Assembly: GCF_001593005.1 (NCBI RefSeq)
Contig: NZ_LQZQ01000050.1
Span: forward strand, 186,001 to 250,000
Length of the DNA: 64,000 nucleotides
Source: Roseivirga ehrenbergii
GTDB lineage: Bacteria; Bacteroidota; Bacteroidia; Cytophagales; Cyclobacteriaceae
Reading direction: 5' to 3'
Below are positions 53,583 through 62,977 of this stretch, in pieces (the stretch's first letter is position 1; every line of letters begins with the position of its first letter). The notes under the pieces were generated by a model, which was given only the letters and a program-made list of their open reading frames with translations, made no database searches and had not been told where the DNA came from. A program made the position numbers and the translations under genes.

Positions 53583-54755
53583 TTATTGAATTTGAAACTC
53601 AGAATAAATGAAAATCCCTAGAAACGACAGTACGCTTACTGCTAAGCCTATCATAAATACATTGTATGAAATTTGAACGAGTCTGTATTTTCGATGAAGT
53701 ACTATACCTAATTGATAAATGTCTACGGACATGCTATCATAAAGACGGGTTTGCTCTTGGCGAAATACGCCCATTTCACGAACAAAGTCTTGGAGCTCTA
53801 CTGTAGCAAAATTTCCAAAGAAAAGTATACTGCTCTTTTTGGCTAGCAATCTTTCTCGGTTTACTCGCTTTTTGGTTACGTTGGGTCTTGCCGAAAGTAT
53901 GGCAAATATTACAGCTGTTAAGGAACAAATTAGAAGAATAATAATAGGTACCGTAAATCTGGCGTACTTGAAAAATCCAGTATCGAAAAAAGTATAACCA
54001 GTACCGGCAAGGGTAATAATGACGGAAAGAATAATTGTGTTTACACTGATGATTAAGTTGGCTTTTCCATCGGCTATGGCACTTAAATTTATATGGTTGC
54101 GATAAATCGACTTGTACATGGTGTCAATTCCACGTCCGAGTTTTCTATCCTTTCTTTTGTCTTTGTTCTTTTTAGAAATCCATTTGTCTGCAATGGTTTG
54201 TAGCTTATATATGTTTTTTGATTTTCGTTCGGCAAATTCGCGAATGGCATATGATGTTCGATAATTATGATCAATCATAAATCGAATCTTTTTTTGATGC
54301 AATTCTATAACCGAAGGTTGGTTATCTTCATCTTTAGCTTTTAAGTAGAGATTACGGGTAAAATTCTTTTTTCCTAGGTAGCTATAATGGGCATCGTATA
54401 GAATAGATTCCTCTAAAGATTTCCCTTCGCTATTACTATGGATAGAATCCATTAAGGCTTGAATTTTTTGTTCATCTAGTTTTGCTTTATGAGCTTTTAT
54501 AAAGTCGTGCAGATGAGTGTTTCGACTGACTTCTGGATTTTTTTTATTCCAAAACTGAGTATGGAAAAATAAAGAGGCAATTTCTAAATTTAGTGTGTCT
54601 TTAAACTCTTCTTGCTCAGCAATCTCCATGGCTTCTGAGTGAAAGGATAGAGTGTTTGGTAGTGTGTAATAAACCACTTCTTTTTTATGCGTAGATCTGT
54701 AGAGTTCGGTAACAAAATCTATGGCTTGGTCAATTATGTTTGGTTGAGTTGTCAT
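53583..54755 (-). CDS. Pycsar-TM-like effector protein with degenerate HD domain
   Basis: A 390-residue protein. Residues 207-239 (GRGIDTMYKSIYRNHINLSA then IADGKANLIISVN) match the Pycsar effector/DUF5706 signature directly before a membrane hairpin. TM segments are at about 232-254, 264-287 and 363-386. The N-terminal 150 residues keep the outline of an HD phosphohydrolase domain (LEIASLFFHTQFW, ILYDAHYSYLG), but the first metal-binding His pair is absent (YYTLPNT) and the HD dyad reads His65-Thr66. In Pycsar systems a TM effector damages the membrane when a cyclase makes cCMP or cUMP. No cyclase gene is adjacent. Confidence 0.8.
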   Translation of the reverse strand: MTTQPNIIDQAIDFVTELYRSTHKKEVVYYTLPNTLSFHSEAMEIAEQEEFKDTLNLEIASLFFHTQFWNKKNPEVSRNTHLHDFIKAHKAKLDEQKIQALMDSIHSNSEGKSLEESILYDAHYSYLGKKNFTRNLYLKAKDEDNQPSVIELHQKKIRFMIDHNYRTSYAIREFAERKSKNIYKLQTIADKWISKKNKDKRKDRKLGRGIDTMYKSIYRNHINLSAIADGKANLIISVNTIILSVIITLAGTGYTFFDTGFFKYARFTVPIIILLICSLTAVIFAILSARPNVTKKRVNRERLLAKKSSILFFGNFATVELQDFVREMGVFRQEQTRLYDSMSVDIYQLGIVLHRKYRLVQISYNVFMIGLAVSVLSFLGIFIYSEFQIQ

Positions 54756-54941
54756 GCCAGTTGATTTACCAAAAGCATACCATATCTGGGGTTGCTAGAA
54801 AAAGCGGTTTTAGTGCAATAGTGAGTAATAAATTCTACATGTTTTATAATTGATCTTGTGCAGAAAATTCCCCGAAATTATAGAAGCATGATGATTTTAT
54901 GTGTTTCTGGCGTTTGGATGGAGTTTTGCCAAAGCTGAAGT

Positions 54942-57542
54942 ATGAACACAACCAAATTAACCTGTCTTATACTTCTGGTTCTATTGAGTTATACAACCAA
55001 GGCTCAGACCAAAAAGGATACTGTAAATTATCAAACAGCCATACCTAACTCTGATTATTATGAAAGAGATGGTCTATGGAGATTTTTATGGGGAGACCAT
55101 TATAGAAAAGAATGGGCAACTCCTATTAACGTCCCCGTATTCCAACCAACCTTATTTAAGGGAGGAGTGGAGGTACTTCAAATAGGGGGCGGCTATCAAA
55201 CCAAATCCTTAAGGCTTCTGGCGGAAAATGGTATTCAGTATAATCTTAGAAGTTTAGATAAATACCCATATAAAGTATTGCCAGAGGCTTTAAGAGGAAC
55301 ATGGCTTCATAATATTCTTAAAGACCAAATTTCATCGGCACATCCTTATGCCTTTATGGCCATTCCAAAAATGGCTGATGCGGTAGGGGTTTACCATACC
55401 AAGCCTGAAATACTATATGTAAGAAAGTCAACTAATATACCCGGCTATGAGGATTTTCTTGAGGAATTTGGTGATGCACTATTTATGGCAGAAATACGGC
55501 CAGACGAAGACCTTTCAAACTATGAGAGGTTTGGCAATAGTAAAAATATTGTAGGTACAGACAAGCTGTTTGAGCATTTGTATGAAGACAATGACAACTT
55601 TGTAGACGAACGCCAATTGGCCAAATCGCGCCTATTTGATATGCTTATTGGTGATTGGGATCGCCACTGGGATCAATGGCGCTGGGCAGAATTCGAAAAT
55701 GAAGACAAGGGTTCTCGCTTTGAAGCGGTTCCGAGAGATAGAGACCAAGCCTTTGTTTTAATGGATGGACTGTTGCCTTCTTTAATTAAACGTCCCTCAG
55801 GCAAGCGCGAATTGTCGCATTTTACTTATGAAATAGAAAACATAAGGGATATTAATTTTGCGGGAAGGCATGTAGACCGCAATCTTTTAACAAGGTTAGA
55901 AAAGAAAGATTGGATAGAGATTGCTAAAGATATTCAGAGAGAATTAACAGACGAAATCATCCATCAAGCCATGCAGGATTTACCATCTGAAGTGTATTCT
56001 TTTTCCGCTCAGGATATTGAAAAAAAACTGATTTCTAGAAGAAATGAATTAGATAAATACGCAGAAGATTATTACCTCTTCTTATCCAAGTTTGTACGAA
56101 TAGTTGGAAGCAATAAGCATGAAAGGTTTGAGGTAAATCGGGTGGAAAATGACTCGGTAAAAGTGGAGGTGTTTAAAATTAATAGCGATGATGAACTAGA
56201 AAAGAAGATTTATTCCCGCACTTTTTCTTCTCAAGTAACTAAAGAGTTATGGCTTTATGGGCTAGGTGGAGACGATGAATTTAGAATTGAGGGAGAAGTA
56301 GATAAAAGCATTAAAGTAAGAATCGTAGGCGGAGAAGGAACAGATACATTTGAAGATGAATCGAGAGTAAAAGGTTGGAGTCATAAGACAAAAATTTACG
56401 ACAATCCAGAGGAGATAAGCGAAGTTAAACGAAGTAAAGAAACCAGCACGGTAACGTCAAACAACCCATGGGTGAATGAGTTTAACCGTGATGATTTTGA
56501 GTATGACTACTTTGGCCCAAGGCTTTCTTTTGAGTTAAACCCAGATGATGGGTTGTTTTTGGGAGCCGGAGTTTACATGGAACGGTTTGGTTTTCGTAGA
56601 GCTCCTCAGGCTTCACTCAAAGTAGAAGGAAATTTTTCCACTAAAACGAAAGGTTTTAATTTAAAAACTGAGGCTAAATTCTATTCGCTATTTGCTCACA
56701 ATTGGGATTTGGAAATAAACGCTTGGGGGCATAATCCAAAATTTGCTTTTAATTATTTTGGTCAAGGAAATGATTCAGAGTTTACCCAAAATTTAGACTA
56801 TTACCGTGTGCGACTAAGCAACATTCATGTGTCAACCCCATTAGTTAAGCGTTTCGGTAAAATGTTTTCGTTCGGCATAGGCCCTATGTACGAATACGCT
56901 GATGTTGAGGAGCAACCGAATACTATTCTTGAAAATCAAATTGGAGCTCAATTTTTAAACACCTTTAGCAAGCGAATGCTTGGCGGTAAAATGTTTGCTG
57001 AATTGAATTATGTAGACCATCCTTTCAATCCCACAAAAGGAATTCGATGGAATGCAGAGGCTTCGTATCTTAATGAAATTGATGGTGATGATGTGAACTT
57101 TGCACGCTTAAGTACAGATGTTTCTTTGTACTATACTCCAAAGCTGCCATTTAGATTGACCCTTGCTACACGTTTTGGTGTAAGTGAAAATGTAGGAGAT
57201 TACCTTTTTCATCAATCTAATTTCCTCGGAGGTCAAACCAACCTAAGGGGTTTTAGAAGAACCCGTTTTGCAGGAAAAGGAAGTGTCTATCAGAATACAG
57301 AAGCCCGAGTAAGCTTGGCTAAAATTAAAAACGTTGTTCTTAATGGCGACTTTGGGGTGTTGGGTTTTGTAGATAATGGTAAAGTTTGGGCCGATGAAGT
57401 AGAAGAAAGCACCAGTTTTACCACTACCTATGGTGGCGGAGCCTTTCTTCATTTCTATGAATACATAGTACTTACCGCTCAGTACGGTATTACTCCAGAT
57501 CGCAAAGGGGCATTTTATGTTAATATGGGTTTCTTCTTTTAG
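54942..57542 (+). CDS. Omp85-type outer-membrane barrel protein with kinase-like N-terminal region
   Basis: An 866-residue exported protein with a signal peptide at 1-21. The C-terminal part (about 515-866) is a BamA/TamA/FhaC-like barrel: LGGQTNLRGFRRTRF at about 765-779 carries the RGF motif, and the chain ends in aromatic GFFF. Residues about 75-330 carry a series of motifs in protein-kinase-like order: a glycine-rich GGGYQTKSLRL at 82-92, a lysine in YNLRSLDK (Lys107), DMLIGDWDRHWDQW at 233-246 and VPRDRDQAF at 263-271. This recalls Fam20C (MDRHHYE, HLDNG) and HipA. Residues 435-475 have Gly/Asp-rich calcium-binding-like turns (GLGGDDEFRIEG, GGEGTDTFED). No POTRA repeats are evident. Confidence 0.82.
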   Translation: MNTTKLTCLILLVLLSYTTKAQTKKDTVNYQTAIPNSDYYERDGLWRFLWGDHYRKEWATPINVPVFQPTLFKGGVEVLQIGGGYQTKSLRLLAENGIQYNLRSLDKYPYKVLPEALRGTWLHNILKDQISSAHPYAFMAIPKMADAVGVYHTKPEILYVRKSTNIPGYEDFLEEFGDALFMAEIRPDEDLSNYERFGNSKNIVGTDKLFEHLYEDNDNFVDERQLAKSRLFDMLIGDWDRHWDQWRWAEFENEDKGSRFEAVPRDRDQAFVLMDGLLPSLIKRPSGKRELSHFTYEIENIRDINFAGRHVDRNLLTRLEKKDWIEIAKDIQRELTDEIIHQAMQDLPSEVYSFSAQDIEKKLISRRNELDKYAEDYYLFLSKFVRIVGSNKHERFEVNRVENDSVKVEVFKINSDDELEKKIYSRTFSSQVTKELWLYGLGGDDEFRIEGEVDKSIKVRIVGGEGTDTFEDESRVKGWSHKTKIYDNPEEISEVKRSKETSTVTSNNPWVNEFNRDDFEYDYFGPRLSFELNPDDGLFLGAGVYMERFGFRRAPQASLKVEGNFSTKTKGFNLKTEAKFYSLFAHNWDLEINAWGHNPKFAFNYFGQGNDSEFTQNLDYYRVRLSNIHVSTPLVKRFGKMFSFGIGPMYEYADVEEQPNTILENQIGAQFLNTFSKRMLGGKMFAELNYVDHPFNPTKGIRWNAEASYLNEIDGDDVNFARLSTDVSLYYTPKLPFRLTLATRFGVSENVGDYLFHQSNFLGGQTNLRGFRRTRFAGKGSVYQNTEARVSLAKIKNVVLNGDFGVLGFVDNGKVWADEVEESTSFTTTYGGGAFLHFYEYIVLTAQYGITPDRKGAFYVNMGFFF

Positions 57543-57902
57543 TAAAGTTGGTGAGAATTTCGTCACAAGAGCACTGAGGTAGTCATAGGGTTATCGCTAG
57601 TAGTGGAGACTTTCTAAGAACGTATGACCTACACACCTGAAAAGGATGCTTACAGCATGACTTAGCTTTGATATTTGCACTAATGATTTGATTTCACCAA
57701 ATAAGCTTGCTGCTCAGTCACTCCCGTAGGGATCTTTTTCAGCAACACAGAAAGAAGTCATTAAACCGCAAAGAACACGAAGAAACGCGAAGGAGGAAAG
57801 TACTCCTCGGTTCACTAGTCGTTGCGTCTCGCTGCGACTCCCTACAATCACCCGATATAAAAGCGCATTTCAATAATTTCCTTTTGTGTTTTATGAAATT
57901 TA

Positions 57903-57918
57903 AACCGTTGAAACGGTT
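57903..57918. repeat. Palindrome 1 of a cluster
   Basis: AACCGTT, GA, AACGGTT: a 7-bp perfect stem with a 2-base centre. It shares the AACCGT core with the next palindrome. Confidence 0.75.
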
Positions 57919-57937
57919 CTTGGAAGCTTTGTGCTTT

Positions 57938-57965
57938 ATAGCCCACGGTTTAAACCGTGGGCTAT
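57938..57965. repeat. Perfect 28-bp palindrome
   Basis: Two 14-base half-sites (ATAGCCCACGGTTT and its reverse complement) meet with no spacer. It is a candidate protein-binding site, a cruciform or an element end. Confidence 0.85.
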
Positions 57966-57985
57966 TTGAATGGGTTATTTTGGGT

Positions 57986-58001
57986 AATGGTTTTAACCAT
58001 T
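57986..58001. repeat. Palindrome 3 of a cluster
   Basis: AATGGTT, TT, AACCATT: a 7-bp perfect stem with a 2-base centre. It shares the GGTTT...AAACC-like core of the neighbouring palindrome. Confidence 0.7.
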
Positions 58002-58298
58002 TGAATCAGTGGTTGGTCTCAACGAAGCGCAAAGACCAGTGAGGTGAACAGGTTCTCACGGTCGGTTATTTCTCTATCGCGAAATACTCCCCCTCAGAAT
58101 TACGGTGAACGAGAGGGCTGCGGTTGCGTACGCCTGATAACTGATAACTCTTAACTAATTCCTAATAACTGCTCACCAATAACCAATTCCCTTAAACCAA
58201 TAATTCCCCACTCATTTCAAATATCCTTAGCTTAACAGATTTGGAGGCATAAGGCTTGTGCTTTAGTGGTATATTCAGCCAAACCTTAATATCAAAAG

Positions 58299-60857
58299 AT
58301 GAAGAGATCAATTAAAATACTATTCGCTTTGCTATTTCTGGCGTGCTTTTCTTTGAGTGCACAGAAAATCCCTCACCCAAGGGAAACCTTCGGTCATGAA
58401 GTAGGTGCCGATTATAAATTGGCCGACTATGACCAAATGCTGGAATACTATGATAAACTAGCCGCCTCTACCGATCGCGTTCAAATGATCGAAATAGGAA
58501 AATCCGTAATGGGGCGTCCGATGAAACTCGTGTTTATTTCTAGTGAAGAGAACATGAAAAAGTTGGAGCAATGGAGAGAAATCAGTGAGAAGCTTTCGAG
58601 AGCAGAAATTTCTGAAGCCGAGGCAAGAAAGCTATCAAAAGAGGGTAAAGCCATTGTTTGGTTTGACGGTGGAATGCACGCTACAGAAAGAGCGCATGCT
58701 CAAATGACCTCTGAACTAATGTGGAGAATTGCTTCTGAGGAGTCGGAAGAAATGCAGAAAATTAGAGACAATGTAATTACACTAGTAGTGCCTGTAATTA
58801 ACCCTGACGGTGTTGATATTGTGGTAGATTGGTATAGAAAAACTTTAGGCACACCTTATGAGAGCTCTAGCCCTCCAATTTTGTATCAAAAATATGTTGG
58901 TCACGATAACAACCGTGATTGGTTCATGAACAATATGCCTGAAACTAAGGCAGTAACCACCGTGCTTTATAACCAGTGGTATCCGCAAATTGTGCATAAC
59001 CATCACCAAACGGCCCCAAGAGGAGCAATGATTTTTATTCCTCCTTTCCGTAGCCCCGTAAATCAGAAAATTCACCCAGGAATTACTACAGGGGTTAACT
59101 TAGTTGGTACTGCCATGGCCAATCGTTTTGCCATGAAAAAAATGCCAGGTGCAATTGCACATACTTCATTTAGTATGTTCTGGAATGGTGGTATGAGAAC
59201 TACTCCATATTATCATAACCAAATTGGTATTTTAACGGAAACTGCTCAGCCAACTCCTACACCAACAGAATATCCAGAAGACAGAATGCCATCAGTAGTA
59301 GGAGGTAAGCCAGCCAATGCTACCGAGATTTTCTACCCTTACCCTTATAAAGGAGGAACAATGACTTTTAGAATGGCGGTTGATTATATGCTTGAATCGT
59401 CAATGGCTGTACTTGATTTAGCTGCCGATAAAAAAGATGAATTCCTTTGGAATATCTATAGTATGGGTCGCGATGCGATCGAAGATAAAGAAGGTGCTTT
59501 TGCTTATGTAATTCCTAAAGATCAGTGGAATCCGAGTGAGGCAATCAACCTTACCAACATTTTAATGCAAGGTGGTTTAGAGGCAAAAATGGCAACAAGT
59601 GCATTTAGTGTAAATGGAAAAAGCTATGAAGCTGGTTCTGTGATTTTTTACGGTGCGCAGTCTTTCCGTCCTTATTTGGCCGACTTAATGGAGAAGCAAG
59701 TATATCCAGATCAATTCCAATACCCAGGTGGGCCGCCAATGCCACCGTATGATTTAGCCGGATGGACGCTTCCTATGCAAATGGGGGTAACTGTAGATCG
59801 TATTACAGAGAATTTCAGTGCTTCTACATCAGATATTACAGAAAAACTTAAGCCAGTGGCGGGTACTGTTTCAGGGAATGGAAAATACGGATATGTATTC
59901 TCTAATAAGGATAACTTGAGTGCGAAAGCCATTAACCGTTTGCAAAAAGCAGGGTATACTGTGAGCATAATTAAAGAAGCCACAGACGGCATGGAAGCAG
60001 GATCTGTTTTAGTTCGAAGCAAAAGAGGTTTAGACGATAAGGTAAAAGAGATTAGTGCCGAAATGGGGCTTAATTTCAATGGTATTGATAAAAAACCAAG
60101 CGTAGAAACTGCTGAATTGAATAAGGTTAAAATTGGTATTTACAAATCTTGGCAAGCCAATATGGATGAAGGTTGGAGCCGTTGGATGTTCGAACAATTT
60201 GAATTCGATTTAGATACTCTTCATAATGCCGAAATTAAAAATTCTGACCTGTCTCAGTACAGTGCTATCATTATGCCTTCTCAGAGTCCTCGTGGAATCA
60301 TGAACGGTTCGAATAGAATGCCAGAGAACTTAAGAGGTGGAATTGGCGAAGATGGTTTAGCTAAACTAGATGCGTATGCTAAAAATGGCGGAGCTATTAT
60401 ATTCTTTGATGATGCAAGTAATTTTGCCATTGATGAGTTTAAGCTACCAGTAACAAATGTGTTAAGAGAGCTTAAGTCTTCAGAATTCTTTATTCCAGGT
60501 TCGCTAATCAGAACCGATATTATGACGGATCATCCGCTTGCATTTGGTATGCAATCTCAGGTAGCTGCTTCGTTTGATAATGGACGTGCGTTTAAGATTA
60601 ACGATGGGGCCGAAGGCATTGAGGAAGTAGCTCGTTATGCCTCTAAAGATTTACTTATGAGTGGCTGGGCCATGGGCGAAGATAAATACCTAGCCAACAC
60701 ATCGGCAATGCTCAATGTAAACTACGGTAATGGTGATTTGGTATTGTTTGGTTTTGGGCCGCAATTCCGTGGCCAGCCTAGAGGAACTTATAAATTGATC
60801 TTCAACTCTATATATATGGGAGCTGAAAAGAAGTCGATTAAAATGAACAAAAAATAA
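58299..60857 (+). CDS. Secreted M14-family zinc carboxypeptidase
   Basis: An 852-residue exported metallopeptidase with a signal peptide at 1-21 (FLACFSLSAQ). The M14 core lies at about 35-360. Zinc ligands are His127 and Glu130 (GGMHATERAHAQM) and a later His in QIVHNHHQTAPRG near residue 230. The segments VVPVINPDGVDI and DNNRDWFMNN are the other family markers. A further 480-residue C-terminal region contains a DJ-1/glutamine-amidotransferase-like fold (SQYSAIIMPSQSPRGIM) as in related Bacteroidota peptidases. It likely digests exogenous peptides or wall peptides. It has its own terminator-like hairpin. Confidence 0.9.
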   Translation: MKRSIKILFALLFLACFSLSAQKIPHPRETFGHEVGADYKLADYDQMLEYYDKLAASTDRVQMIEIGKSVMGRPMKLVFISSEENMKKLEQWREISEKLSRAEISEAEARKLSKEGKAIVWFDGGMHATERAHAQMTSELMWRIASEESEEMQKIRDNVITLVVPVINPDGVDIVVDWYRKTLGTPYESSSPPILYQKYVGHDNNRDWFMNNMPETKAVTTVLYNQWYPQIVHNHHQTAPRGAMIFIPPFRSPVNQKIHPGITTGVNLVGTAMANRFAMKKMPGAIAHTSFSMFWNGGMRTTPYYHNQIGILTETAQPTPTPTEYPEDRMPSVVGGKPANATEIFYPYPYKGGTMTFRMAVDYMLESSMAVLDLAADKKDEFLWNIYSMGRDAIEDKEGAFAYVIPKDQWNPSEAINLTNILMQGGLEAKMATSAFSVNGKSYEAGSVIFYGAQSFRPYLADLMEKQVYPDQFQYPGGPPMPPYDLAGWTLPMQMGVTVDRITENFSASTSDITEKLKPVAGTVSGNGKYGYVFSNKDNLSAKAINRLQKAGYTVSIIKEATDGMEAGSVLVRSKRGLDDKVKEISAEMGLNFNGIDKKPSVETAELNKVKIGIYKSWQANMDEGWSRWMFEQFEFDLDTLHNAEIKNSDLSQYSAIIMPSQSPRGIMNGSNRMPENLRGGIGEDGLAKLDAYAKNGGAIIFFDDASNFAIDEFKLPVTNVLRELKSSEFFIPGSLIRTDIMTDHPLAFGMQSQVAASFDNGRAFKINDGAEGIEEVARYASKDLLMSGWAMGEDKYLANTSAMLNVNYGNGDLVLFGFGPQFRGQPRGTYKLIFNSIYMGAEKKSIKMNKK

Positions 60858-60878
60858 GTTAGTAGTTTAGCTTTATGT

Positions 60879-60917
60879 AAAGCCCTGCCGTTCATTCCGA
60901 ATTGGTGGGGCTTTTTT
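60879..60917 (+). terminator. Terminator of the M14 peptidase gene (weak)
   Basis: AAAGCCC pairs with GGGCTTT across a loop of about 22 bases and is followed by a short T run. The long loop lowers confidence. Confidence 0.5.
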
Positions 60918-61318
60918 ATGCCCTTTTCCTCTTAAGATTTTGAGTTAACAATCGGACAGATATAAACTAAAGATAATTGAATGCACACTGTTTTTGATTC
61001 TGAGTAAAACGAAGGAACTAGAAACAGCATCACGCAAATCAAGACAATTAGATCCTTCCTCCGAAGTCTCGGAGCCAGGAAAGGAAAATAAGACTCTTTA
61101 TGTTAAATAATCATCATTATTAATTTGGCCATAGGCTATGGTCTTAAGGGCAAAAAAATAACCCCTCGGTTAAGAGCGGTTTCAGTTCCTGTTTTAAAGA
61201 CTTAGGTTGTCATCATTGTGCTACTGTGCATCCCATTTTATAGCGACTCGGGGTTGTCATTTGAGTACTTAAACAGATTTTGGAAATAAAAGTTTCCTTT
61301 AAACTTAGATTTTTGAAA

Positions 61319-61350
61319 ATAAAAAAGGGTTGAACATTTGTCCAACCCTT
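61319..61350 (-). terminator. Terminator of gapA
   Basis: An AAGGGTTG/CAACCCTT-type stem (61325-61350) is followed on the minus strand by six T residues, 22 bases after the gapA stop. Confidence 0.88.
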
Positions 61351-61372
61351 CTCATCAATATTATAAAGAGGC

Positions 61373-62380
<1,008 letters not shown>

Positions 62381-62403
62381 TTATGTGATTCTAAAAAGTG
62401 CTG

Positions 62404-62434
62404 CAAAGGTAACTAAGCCTTCTGCTATATCCAA
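62404..62434 (-). promoter_or_regulatory. Candidate promoter of gapA
   Basis: On the minus strand, TACCTTTG at 62404-62411 is an exact -7 box. A TTG at 62432-62434 lies 20 bases upstream as a possible -33 element. Confidence 0.55.
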
Positions 62435-62497
62435 TACAATCGAGTGAAGTTGCACATAGTTCCGTCAAAATGATCTAATTTTTTCGCAAAAAATATT

Positions 62498-62526
62498 TTT
62501 GGAATTAAAATGGACTACTATATTTG
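62498..62526 (+). promoter_or_regulatory. Promoter of tRNA-Glu
   Basis: TTTG at 62498-62501, a 17-base spacer and TATATTTG at 62519-62526 form a near-ideal Bacteroidota -33/-7 promoter. The start would be about 10 bases before the tRNA. Confidence 0.75.
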
Positions 62527-62542
62527 CACCACGAAAAAAAAT

Positions 62543-62614
62543 GGTCCGTTCGTCTAGGGGTTAGGACACTGGGTTTTCATCTCAGCAACAGGGGTTCGAT
62601 TCCCCTACGGACTA
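62543..62614 (+). tRNA. tRNA-Glu (anticodon TTC)
   Basis: A 72-base cloverleaf. The acceptor stem GGTCCGT pairs with ACGGACT (one G-U at the end), the D arm is CTAGGGGTTAG, the anticodon stem CTGGG/CTCAG encloses TTTTCAT with anticodon TTC, and the T arm is GGGGTTCGATTCCCC. No CCA is encoded. A terminator follows. Confidence 0.96.
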
Positions 62615-62618
62615 CTTC

Positions 62619-62649
62619 AAAAAGCTCAACTTAGGTTGAGCTTTTTTTT
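62619..62649 (+). terminator. Terminator of tRNA-Glu
   Basis: AAAAGCTCAAC pairs with GTTGAGCTTTT around a short loop and is followed by a T run. Confidence 0.88.
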
Positions 62650-62729
62650 ACCATCCTACGGGGAGCACGCCCGACAAACTTGCCCAATTCTAAATTCTTT
62701 CACTGGAAAAATTCTTAACGAATTGTTCT

Positions 62730-62748
62730 CCTACATACTACTTCAAAA
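62730..62748 (+). repeat. Partial direct repeat of the tRNA-Glu 3' end
   Basis: This 19-base segment matches 62604-62622 (the tRNA 3' end and the first bases beyond) at 17 of 19 positions. A GC-poor hairpin-like and T-rich tract also follows, as after the tRNA. Confidence 0.6.
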
Positions 62749-62977
62749 TGTTCGATTTTGGATGGCCTTTTTATGCCATTTCGTCACCGCGCCATAGACT
62801 GGCTCTTTTCTTTGAAATGCATATTGAAGAACGATAATAATACTACAATAGAACTAGATCGACTAAATCATGTGTCTGAAAATTAATTACTTATAGAATT
62901 CTGTTTGAATTCAAGTGCAATATGGGTTGATAATAGAATATAAATATTCATTTTTGAGTTGAGAGACTACCGATAAA

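Larger units (their letters stand above)
57543..58298. other. 756-base gap rich in palindromes, no credible gene
   Basis: One open frame of 111 codons (57707-58042) exists, but its residues are basic and low in complexity (NRKEHEETRRRK) and I take it as noise over repeats. The gap holds a hairpin near 57815-57840, three related palindromes at 57903-58001, and an AT-rich run of repeated TAACT-like words near 58130-58190. This looks like a remnant or intergenic repeat region. Confidence 0.6.
60858..61372. other. 515-base gap with several hairpins
   Basis: It holds a weak plus-strand terminator for the peptidase (60879-60917), a hairpin at 61059-61074 (CTCCGA, AGTC, TCGGAG), a 13-base palindrome-like site at 61129-61141 (CCATAGGCTATGG) and the gapA terminator. 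No credible gene is seen. Confidence 0.55.
62615..62977. other. 363-base gap after tRNA-Glu
   Basis: It holds the tRNA terminator and, 126 bases downstream of the tRNA 3' end, a partial copy of that end (62730-62748). The rest is AT-rich and shows no frame; it presumably includes the promoter of the 7TM-DISM gene. Confidence 0.6.

Noticed and set aside
57707-58042. Open frame of 111 codons on the plus strand
   Set aside because: It runs over palindromes and low-complexity sequence, its product is basic with no domain, and similar frames are common artefacts over intergenic repeats.
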